A DNA stretch of 64,000 nucleotides from Brachionus koreanus (taxonomy: Eukaryota > Rotifera > Eurotatoria > Ploima > Brachionidae). Positions within the stretch are counted from its first letter, which is position 1. Every line of letters begins with the position of its first letter. Under the pieces are notes generated by a model. It worked only from the letters and a program-made list of their open reading frames with translations, was not told the origin of the DNA and did not search any database. The stretch covers positions 1,380,715 through 1,444,714 of the forward strand of contig PJRA01000313.1 in NCBI GenBank assembly GCA_016987375.1, in the 5' to 3' direction. Below, piece by piece: positions 49,401 through 59,155 of the stretch. The translations under genes were made by a program, and so were the position numbers.

Positions 49401-52400
49401 GCTGTAGTTCAATTAAAGACTTAAATGACATAAAAATAAGTAATGTTATTTTATTTCAATTGATAGAAAAAATCACATGTATTTTAAGGTCTATCAATTG
49501 ATGAAATAAATGAATTGAGTTCTTCTATGTATCAATGTAAACTAATGAATTTAATTGTATTAAGAATGCTCGACAATGGTTTATTTTTTTTTTAATAACT
49601 CCTAAAACAGGTAATTAATTGTATTCAAGGTTATGTATTTCAAATTCCAGAAATTATTTCAAGAGAATTGGAAAAAGGACTTTGGTATGAAAAGCCCAAA
49701 TCGTTAAAAGATTAAAGATAAAAGCTTTTTATTATTTATTAATTTATTTTAAGTTCAATCAATGATGAAATTGAGGATAATACAATTGTTAGAGTAAGAG
49801 GCTTGCCTTGGCAGTGCACTGACTGTGATCTCGCAAAATTTTTTATCGGTTTAAACATTGCAAAGTATTTTGAAAGTTATAAGGATACAAAGTCAAATTT
49901 TTATTCATTTTTTTAGAGGTGGTGTAGCATTGTGTCTTAGTTCACAAGGAAGAAGAAATGGCGAAGCTTTGGTTCGTTTTGAAAGTGAGCAAGAGCGTGA
50001 AATGGCTTTAAAAAGACATAGACATCATATCGGAAATCGATATATAGAAGTGTATAGAGCAACAGGAACTGATTTTTTAAGTGTTGCTGCAGGTAAATTT
50101 TATTAAATAGATTTATTAATTAAATATAAGTGGAAATGTTATGTAGCATACTTATAAGTTATCTGTGAAATTTAATAGCATAAGTATATAAAAATCTCAC
50201 TAAATTCTCATGTAACTTTTTCTTTACGAAATGATATTAAATTGTTTCAAATTCTATTAAACGAAATTGAGCCTCCTCATCTAACTCTATTTTTCTACTT
50301 CAAAATGATTAAATATTTTTAATAGGTGATTGAGAAGAGTAAAATTGAGACAGGTTAAGCAAATATGAAATTTAAATATTTTACGAATAGGTTTTTTTAT
50401 TATTCGAATTTGAAATTATTTAACAAATTTTAAAAAAGCTCCATTTTTTGTTTTTGAGAAGAATAACAGTTAGTTTTAAAATTTGTAATGGCTGGCTGTT
50501 TAAAGAACAAATATTTTCGTAAAAATCTAAGACCTTTAAATATACATAATTTCTATACAATTTATTTTGATTATCTAAAAAGTTTGAATTGAATTGAATT
50601 CTTTTTGTATTTTTAACAATTTTAATCAAAGGAACAAGCAACGAAGCAAAAGAGTTTTTATCAAGAAATGGAAAAGTTATTGTTCGAATGCGTGGACTGC
50701 CGTTTGACTCAACTGCCAAAGATGTGGTAAATGATTTTTTTTAAATAAAATTTTTAATGAATGTTATGAAAATTTAAAAAAAAAAAAATAAGATTTTTAA
50801 GATAATAAGCTTTGATTTTTTTCTTGTAGATTTTTGCTTAATATTTTTTTATGAAATTATATCAAATTTTTATCTTGAAAAATATTTCATAAATATTGAA
50901 AAATTTATAAATAATTAAAGCTATTAAAAATTAAATTTTCTTTTGCTAATGGTGAATTTTATTTTACTTTTCGCTTAATTAAAGAAGAGACGGTAATGAA
51001 TGCAGCAGATCTCTCTTCTGATCCATATTTGGCTTTTTTTTCAGCATTTAGTCTAATTGAAGTTAAAACAATCTCCTTATTTTATATTTAATTTTTTTGT
51101 CATTGCACAGTCCGGCGTAATTTTTGAAGTAAACAAATAAAAAAAATTTTTTTAATAGGTATTCAAATATTTTTTTCTTGAGGTTTCTTAGTGATAAAAT
51201 AGTAAAAAGTAAAACAGTCATCAATTTTACATTTTATTTGATGAAAAAATTAATTCGACAATAGAACTTTAAATTAATTAAAAAATAATAGATTTTTAAA
51301 GATTTTTCTATTCAAAGGAACTTAATTTTATCTAAAAAATTCAAACAATTATTTTTTTAGTGAAACAAATTTAAATTTGTTTTATTAAAATCAATACATT
51401 CTCAGAGCACAAACTCATCAAACATGAATATCTGAAAATGTAGTAGAAAAGCACCATTTTTCATAAATAAAAATTATTGCCAAAATAACCTATATTTTGA
51501 AAAAATTTTTTTAAGAACACTTTTAGATAAATAAAAACTAAACTTTAAAATAATTAAGGTAAATTTAAGTATTTTGTTTGAATTGAATAATTTTAAAAAA
51601 ATTTAATTTTTTAATAATTGCATTTTGGTTATAAATCGATTTAAAGACACTTTATAGAAAATTAAATTTAATAAGACTTATTTAATTGTAAGGTTGACTT
51701 TTTTTGGCGAGGAGAAAATTCCTGTGAAATAGTTGATGATGAAAATGGTGTTTTATTTGTCCATTATCCTGACGGTCGTGCAACAGGCGATGCTTTTGTA
51801 ATGTTCAAAACAGAACAAGAAGCCAATAAAGCAATCTTAAAGCATAAAGAGATGATGGGCGTTCGGTACATCGAGCTTTTTCGCAGCACTGTTGCAGAAG
51901 TACAACAAGTTTTTAAAAGAAGCCAAGATCCAAAAAATTTTCATTCAAATTCAAAAGATATTTTATTTCCTCAAATGTCCGTTCTTTCCCCTGAGTTAAT
52001 GACTGGAAAAGTTAAAAAAGATTGCATTCATTTAAAAAATCTTCCAACACAGTGTGGAATAGACAACATCTTGGAATTCTTAGGCATTCATTCTCAACAT
52101 ATTGTTCAACAAGGTGTACATTTAATTCTAAATTCAATGGTAAGTACATAAAACTAATGGTTACGTTTTCTAAATTGACAAATTTTAAAAAAGGGTCAAC
52201 CCTCTGGCGAGGTTTTCATTCAATTGAATGGCGAACAATCTTCTCAAAATGCTGTTTTACATAAAAATGGTAAAACCATGTTTTTCATGGGACAAAAATT
52301 TTCTATCGAAGTAACGCAATGTTCTGGTGAAGAAATGAATTTAGTTCTTATGGGTCTTCTCCCATCAAATTTAATAAATCAATTACCAAGCAATCAGTTG

Positions 52401-52897
52401 ATACAATCAAATTTTTCTTCAAATACATTTTCTTCATTAAACCAAATTCCTAGTTTTATTTATTCCGGAGGAAGTAACTCTTCAGCTCAACTTCCAATTA
52501 TTAGCAATCAATATTTGAACCAAGGTAGTACATATTCACCTTTAATGTGGTACTACCCAACTCCACCAATTTCTCCCTCTTCTTACTTTTTGCCTTCTCA
52601 TTTAGTGCCTTTTATTTTAATTTTAAAAAATGCTCCATTCGATATCACATCAAGTGAAATTTATGAATTTTTAAATGGATATGATGTAAGTTGAATCATA
52701 TATTTTAAATTGAGATATTTTCTGATATTTTTCTTTAGATAATGCCTGAATCAATACAAATTTTGAATAATTCTGAAACTTACTTATCCGATGTGCTGAT
52801 TTCATTGCATAATCGGGCTGAGGCCGAACGAATATTAGTTGAAAAAAACTACCAAAAAATCCGAGATAATTTAATTGAAATTTTTTTAAGTATTTAG
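46407..52897 (+). CDS. ESRP: Epithelial splicing regulatory protein (ESRP/fusilli) homologue
   Basis: Sequence-specific RNA-binding regulator of epithelial alternative splicing. Eleven exons, all in phase: 46407-46493, 46586-46660, 49220-49439, 49489-49578, 49651-49702, 49754-49864, 49917-50092, 50632-50726, 51693-52139, 52194-52685 and 52739-52897; 667 aa. Seen: N-terminal [20 protein letters not shown], matching the ESRP exonuclease-fold domain. RRM1 (about 183-262) has [24 protein letters not shown] and [15 protein letters not shown]2 (about 283-370) has [32 protein letters not shown] and [14 protein letters not shown]3 (from about 411) has CIHLKNLP and [13 protein letters not shown] Ser/Pro/Asn-rich linker follows, ending in [11 protein letters not shown]. 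The C-terminal segment, [21 protein letters not shown] onward, is RRM-like. Intron 2 is 2.56 kb and intron 7 is 1.6... 1.0 kb class introns also occur. The exon 3-5 boundaries are the least certain. Confidence 0.93.
47055..47215. repeat. Degenerate dispersed repeat, copy B (in ESRP intron 2)
   Basis: Partner of 42810-42985 in the same orientation: the same four blocks recur in order, ending CATTTAACTTTTTAGTCG. Between blocks three and four this copy carries about 50 extra bases, less AT-rich (CTCACAGATCAGGTCC). It sits in the 2.5-kb intron 2 of the neighbouring gene. Confidence 0.5.
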
Positions 52898-52898
52898 A

Positions 52899-52910
52899 TT
52901 TATTAATAAA
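52899..52910. promoter_or_regulatory. Palindromic bidirectional poly(A) signal between ESRP and stomatin 1
   Basis: TTTATTAATAAA is its own reverse complement. It gives AATAAA on the plus strand (52905-52910), just after the ESRP stop, and AATAAA on the minus strand (52904-52899), 21-26 nt past the stomatin 1 stop. The two stop codons are only 27 bp apart, so each signal must serve its own gene or lie further in the other gene. Use as a shared signal is inferred. Confidence 0.6.
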
Positions 52911-52924
52911 TTTTTTTTATACAA

Positions 52925-55900
52925 TTAATTTTGTTTGAAAATCCCAATCATTTCAATAGGTATAGGAAAAATTATAGTTGAATTTTTTTCGCCAGCAATG
53001 TGAGTTAAAGTTTGTAAGTATCTGAGTTGTAAAGCAATAGGATTTTTGTTTATGACATCAGCAGCAGCTTTTAAGGCAGTTGATGCTCGTTGTTCACCTT
53101 CAGCTGCTATTATTTTTGCTCTTGCTTCTCTGGACGCTTCAGCTTCAGTTGCCATAGCCCTCTGCATTTGTTCAGGTAGTCTCACATCTTTTCTTTTATG
53201 GTAAATAATTAAAAGGACAAATGCTATTTTTTTAATTAATTTACATTTCGATTCTTTCTACCAATATTCCCCAATCTTTTGTGGCTTCGTCTAAAAGAAC
53301 CTAAACAAATATCAAATATTAACTATACAATAAAATACTTAAAGTACAGTTTTTTTTAGATTTTATTTTATTCTGTTTTGTTCTGATTTTTACTAGTTTT
53401 GCATTTTTATGTAATTTTCTAAAAGAAACGGTATTTAAATTAGAAAAAAAGTATCATGTCACATTATTCAAACTTTGATAAAGTTAAATATTGGGAGCCC
53501 AAAGGTTTAATAAAAATTGCAGCTTAAAAAATTCATAATTATAAAATATAAAAGTTTGTTTTAACAAAGGATTTTTTAAAAATTGATTATGTTCTCTTAT
53601 AAATGTTTATTTTATAATAATTTACTAACAAAATTAAATGAAAAAAGCTCATGAGAAACAAGATTTATAAATTTAAGAGCAATTACAATCTAATTGAAAA
53701 GATGCTCAAATGACAAAACTTGTTCATAAATAACACGACTGTATTGAATCAGCTTTAAGTGTATTGCTCCTTGCAAATTCCACCAAACACACAACATCAC
53801 CTTTTTACTGACTAAACTGTTGAGATGGGTCAAATCATTGATTCTGTTGTCATAATTTTGAAATTAGATTCAATTCTTATCACAAGTAATCATTAGAGTG
53901 AAAAACCGTTCTAATAAACAAACAATGTCAAAATTTAATAATTTTCATTTAAAATTTTTATTTTATTAAATTTTTTCTAATTAAATAAACAAAAAGTTAG
54001 ACATATCATTTTGAAGAGAATTCACTTCTGTTTACTTTAACTTATAATCAAAGTTTTAGAATTATATAGATGCTAAAATCAACATTATCCAATCTTCTAA
54101 AACGCAGAATTTTATGACTCAACATAAAACTTAAATCTTTAGGCTAAGTCATAAAATTTTACTTTTTAAAATTGTTTACATATTTTTGGTTACTGCTATT
54201 TTCAAGCATAAAACTTGATATTTTATTTAAAAAAATTTAACAAAATTTGATGCTCTCCAAAATTATATATCTTATATATAATATAATTATATATCTTATC
54301 TCTTCTCTATATCTTTTATTTTTTAAAACTTTTTTTTGAATGGAAATTTTTCATTCAATATATTGGTGCAGTTACGTAATTTTTTGAAAGTTTAACAGCT
54401 TCAACAGCAAACTGAGAATGTATTAAAAAAAAAGATACAAGTTTGGTTTGATCAAAAAATTTAACTGTGGTTAGAATGGCATGTTTCAATCAGAGCGCAC
54501 TGTGGAGGATATTTAAAATTAAAAATAAGCGTACAGTTTTTCTAGCTTTAAACTGCTCCCAAAATCGTGTCATTATAGATGAATTAAGGGTTTTGTGAAA
54601 TTTAGTAGGATAGAACAGAAAATTAAAAACTGTTATAACTTTACTTTTAAAAGACAAAAGCATGTTCTGTAAAAACATTTCAGAAAAAAACTTATAAGCT
54701 TATTTAGCATTAATTTTTGTTCAATTTTTTATTTTGTACTATATTTCACAAAACCTGAATTTAGCAAAAATTTAATAAATTTATACATATAATTTAATAA
54801 AATTTTTGTCAAAAATATATTTTACATAGACCTCAGCATGATATTTAAACCCGCTATTTAAGTCGAAGATTATACAAACAGCATTTACGACTTACCCTAT
54901 TAATTTAAATAAATGAAAAAATTAAAAAAGCTAAATTTTTGACAATATTTTTTTTAAATATTTTTATAATAAATGTCAATAATTTAAAAAAAATTAACTG
55001 TAAAATAAATCAAATAAAAATAACACTAGTTAGTTGATTAATTTCAAATTCGAAAAATGTATGTGAATTTAAAATTTAATTAATTTACCTAATTAATTAA
55101 TATGGCTTAATTTTTTTTTAAATAAAAAAATACAAATCTTAAATTTACTTCTTTATCTTTCAATTAACAATTTACAATTAACTAGTTTCTAGGTACATTT
55201 TACTTAATTTTACTTATAATTTAGTTTCATGTAGTGTAATATTAAACTTGTGTTGATCAAATAATGATTTATTTGTCATACTTGCATGTGGTTGGCAATT
55301 AACTCTCGGTCTTGTAAAATTTCTTGCAAAGTTTTTGTTCCGAGAATATTTCTTAAACACGTTGCAGCCAAAAGTCGTGTAGAATATTGTGCATTTTCTA
55401 CATTTACAACAGCTGTTATAGGATCTTTTATTTGATAGTAGCATACTGCATCTACATTAATGGTTACTGAATCTTTAGTCAAAATTTCTTGGGGTGGTAC
55501 ATCAAATGTAATCGTTCTGTTGAAAATAATTATTATAATTTTTCTAAATTTAAATTTTTAAAACCTTAAATCGCATTTAATAATTGTGTCTACACATGGT
55601 AGGATGAAAAATAGTCCTGGACCTTTTGCTCCTTCGGTCAAAATTCGACCAAGTCTCAAAACCACAGCTCTTTCATACTCTCGCGTTATCTTTTTACAGA
55701 ATGAGAAATTTTTTTTAAGTCCAAAAAAATAAATTTTACTTTAATACAAAATATTAGACTGACAGGAAATGTGAGAACAAAAAATAGAAAAGATAATCCA
55801 ATAAGCAATGCAGCGCAGAGATTGAAGCCTTCTTGTGCTATTAACATTAAATAAGAAAAATTATTCTTGCCAATTTTTAGTAAAAAATAGAAATTTTAAA

Positions 55901-55948
55901 TATTTAAATAAAAAATCAATGTTTAAATTTACCGTATTTTTTATTCAT
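52925..55948 (-). CDS. Stomatin-family protein (stomatin 1)
   Basis: SPFH/prohibitin-fold membrane scaffold of the stomatin/MEC-2 group; in animals these oligomerise on cholesterol-rich membranes and modulate ion channels. Six exons (minus): 55933-55948, 55740-55837, 55565-55689, 55282-55516, 53245-53300 and 52925-53192; phases agree; 265 aa. Seen: very short N-terminus, then the hairpin insertion segment with the conserved Pro ([13 protein letters not shown]). Next come [54 protein letters not shown], the oligomerisation region ([20 protein letters not shown]), [18 protein letters not shown] and [14 protein letters not shown]. Intron 4 (53301-55281) is 2 kb and contains a mariner relic. The ATG follows a CATTTTAG acceptor-like site by about 17 nt. 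Confidence 0.94.
53715..53930 (-). pseudogene. Mariner-family transposase relic (copy 2) in stomatin 1 intron 4
   Basis: Read on the minus strand, a segment gives [18 protein letters not shown], nearly the same as IMLCVWWNFQGAIHF in copy 1 (32420-32790). Upstream nucleotides also align to copy 1 through the region encoding FRNY..N..LNPSQQ, and here the first catalytic Asp survives (TCDKN, where DEKW is usual). Stops and small indels interrupt it, and a piece before VMLCVWW is deleted relative to copy 1. About 215 bp remain. Inverted repeats were not found. Not in the six-frame ORFs because of the stops; recognised from nucleotide and protein similarity to copy 1. Confidence 0.85.
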
Positions 55949-56959
55949 ATTGTTATTCTTTTGATCTAAAATGAAAAATTTAATAACATACAAAAATTAT
56001 TTTTAGAAATTGATTTTTTCTGTTACTATTTGAGTCTGGAAAAAACTCAAATCGGCATCGTTCGGTTAATTTAAGATTAGAATTAACAACATTCTAAGAT
56101 GTTCAGTAAAAGCAAATATTAAATAATCATTATCAGCAACTTATTGATTAGTCAGGCTTAAATATGCAGAAGTTTTAGCTTAAAATGTTAATTCTTATCA
56201 AGCTAATAAGTTCATCTGGTAGCAACAAGGAAAAAATATTAAAAAAATTTTCCTTTTGAGCAATTGATTCATAATTTCTTAGCTATTAAAATTAAAACAT
56301 GTCAATCAATTTAAAAAAAATGAAAATTTATCCTTATATTAAAATGATAAATCTTCTTAATTTAAACTAATACAAATCTTTGAAAGAGGAATTTTCAGTA
56401 AATTTAATAAGATTAATAATATTCTTACTTCTTTCAATTAACAAAAAAATTAACCTTTTTGTAATCTTTGATTATAAAACTACATCAATTTTTGCTTTAA
56501 ATTAATTCCAGATAAATTAAAATAACAAAAAATGCCCGGAAAAAAATCCAAATAATTTGGCTTCATTTTTTATTTTTTCATTTCCAGATAAAAATAATTA
56601 GTTAAGAGTCAAACGGATTTAAAAAAATCATAAGTTTATTTTTGATTAACGAAAAATAAAAAACACATTTAGCAAATATTTATATTTGATGAAATCTTGT
56701 AGATATTTCCAGTCTTTTCATCAAGTTAGTTAAATTTTAGGTTTTTTTTTAATTAAGCTTTTATTATTAAAAAAACTCATTTAAATCATTTAATTGCTCC
56801 AATACTTTAAATATATATGGATAATAACTATTATACAAAGAATGAAATGAAAAATTTTATTTCCATTGAGCACTCTTAAAGAAAAAAAAGAAAATTTTAT
56901 TAAATTAAATTTTTTCGATAATGAATTAATCATTTGATGAGGATAAAAATTAGTCTTGT
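55949..56959. other. Spacer between stomatin 1 and SYS1
   Basis: 1.0 kb AT-rich, both flanking genes on the minus strand; promoter side of stomatin 1 and 3' UTR of SYS1. Nothing else recognised. Confidence 0.5.
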
Positions 56960-57498
56960 TCAAAGATTTGCTCTCGGAACAAGAGATAAGGGTATTTCTT
57001 TAAGTGCCGATTGCATACATAGATATTCACTCAACAAAGTCATTGTCGTAGCGCCTCCAACAACAATAAACCAAAACATAAATGTAGATGGGAACGAACC
57101 GACATAGATCCAGCTACAGATAATATGATACGAAAATAAAGTGATGGTAAAATCGAGACACTGTTTAGACCTGTTGACCAATTTCCAAAGAAAAAGAGCA
57201 CTAAAAAAATTGAAAATTTAAATTTTTGTTTAAAAAATTATTCTGATTACCTAATTAATGATGTTAATAAAATATTTAGACATAACAAAGTATTATTTGA
57301 ATTCTTTAGATTCACTAAACGATGATCAAATATATTTTCAAGTGAATAAAAATTGTTCGGATTTGAGTTAAAAATATTCAATAATCGGGAATTTATAAAA
57401 TTAATAAATAGAAGCGTTGAGTAAAATTGAAATTGCATTGATATAATTTGGGATATTATTAGCCAAGGATCCCATATTTTACTTCGAAATTTACTCAT
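56960..57498 (-). CDS. SYS1: SYS1 Golgi trafficking protein
   Basis: Four-pass Golgi membrane protein that recruits ARFRP1 (Arl3p in yeast) to the trans-Golgi. Two exons (minus), 57251-57498 and 56960-57200, joined in phase 2 across a 50-bp intron; 162 aa (human 156). Seen: MSKFRSKIWDPWLIISQI (human has FRSYVWDPLLILSQI), several hydrophobic segments, and LVNRSKQCLDFTITLFSYHI. WWL-equivalent FPSTFMFWFIV follows, and the signature C-terminal block is LLSEYLCMQSALKEIPLS. The ATG lies 4 nt after an AATTTCCAG acceptor-like site. Confidence 0.95.
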
Positions 57499-59155
57499 TT
57501 GTCTGGAAATTTAAAAATGATCATTTAAATATTTTTTATTAAAAAATTTCAAATTTAATATTTAATTATTTTATTATGTTTTTTAATTTATTATTATTAG
57601 AAGTATGTGAACATACATTTTGTCTTTCTGATTTAAATTGAGATAATTTTCATCTTATTTTTGATAATCATCTTAATATTTTTTATTGTAAAAATAGCTC
57701 AAAAATAAAATATCGAAAAATAGATCTAAAAATTTCAAGAATCTCTTTGACAGAAACTTGAATTAGCATTTAGTTTTTTAATTAAAAAATTCAAATGTTT
57801 TAAGTTGACTTTTCGAAATATGATGTAATTTACTTATCTATTTTTCAAAATATTAAATTAAATAGTTTTTTTTCTTATTTTTAAAACTAAATGAATATGA
57901 AACTTATTCATATGTGCTTGTAATTTTAGTTGATTTTAGTTTTCTTTAAAAATTATGATTGATAATAGCAATTTATATTAATTTAGAAATTTATCAAGCT
58001 TAATTTTATCTCTCTTTTTTATTAGAAAATAATTTTCAAAACTTTTTAAATAGTTAGTTTTATATTTAAAATTAAAATTGTATTATAGCCTTTAATTATC
58101 TAAAGATAATCATAACGTAAGCAATTAAATTTTGAGAATTTTTAAATTTTTCTCTTATTAAAATTATTAAGTAAATATAAGTTTTCAATTTATTTTTTTT
58201 AAAAACAGTTTTCATTAAAGAATACTTTGGACTTAAGATTTTGTTTTTTTTTTTTAACTTTTCGAATTTGTTTTTTTAAGAGAATTTTTTTTATATTAAT
58301 TTTTAAATTATTCATACTTATTTTTCTAAAAATTCGTGTTGAGTTTATTCATTCAGTTAATAAAATTTTTATAAAGTTTCTTTATTCATTTTTTCTATCA
58401 AAGGAAAGTTTTGAATCGAACAATTAATTAATTAATAAAAATATTCAAAAAAAATTAAATTATTTCTCTATCATTTCATTATCTTACTATTTAAAAATCA
58501 TTTGTTTGAAAATTTCGATTAAAAATAAGCATACTATGAATAAATTTCAAGTTTCAAAAGAATGAAAATTCAGTTTAAACATACTTTAACAGCATTTTTC
58601 TCTTAAATACAAATCTGTTTTATAGCATTTAATAATGCAAATTATTCAAAAAAAAGAAAAAGAAAATATATTGTTTCTAAATTAATACGAAATTCCAAGG
58701 GAATTTTCACTAAATTTAAAAATTTTTTTTTATTTTATAAGATTGTTTCAACCTATTTCGTAAGCATTTTAGAATAAAAATTTTCATATTTCGATTTTAA
58801 GGTCTATAAATCTAATTAAGCATGCAAAACTAATTATTGAATGAAATTAGATATGATTTCAAAATTTGATTTATAAAATTTTACAGAATATTTATGAAAT
58901 TAAATTGACCTAGAGGATTATTATGATTAAAAGAATCTACTTTTAACTTTAATTTTAAGTAAATTTTCAAATATGTGATTTTGAGATATAGCTAAAATTA
59001 TCCGACAAATTTTGCATTTCAAGAAACTTAAGAATTATCCTAGTAATCTAATTGTAAATAAACTAGAGAATTCCATATCAAAGTTCTTATAGTATTTCTG
59101 TTAGCTAAAATTAAAAAGAAATAAAATTTAAAAATTGGATAAAAAATTCTTCAAA
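57499..59155. other. Divergent spacer between SYS1 and stomatin 2
   Basis: 1.66 kb of extremely AT-rich sequence, presumably the promoters of both flanking genes. The Phe/Ile-rich frame at 58227-58427 starts at a non-ATG or chance Met in poly-T sequence and is not credible. No gene recognised. Confidence 0.5.

Noticed and set aside
54261..54299. Repeated AATTATATATCTTAT as a structured element
   Set aside because: A short AT-rich direct repeat with 9-bp spacer in an intron; simple-sequence origin is sufficient.
58227..58427. Hydrophobic Phe/Ile-rich ORF as a membrane protein
   Set aside because: Arises from poly-T sequence; composition bias alone gives such frames.
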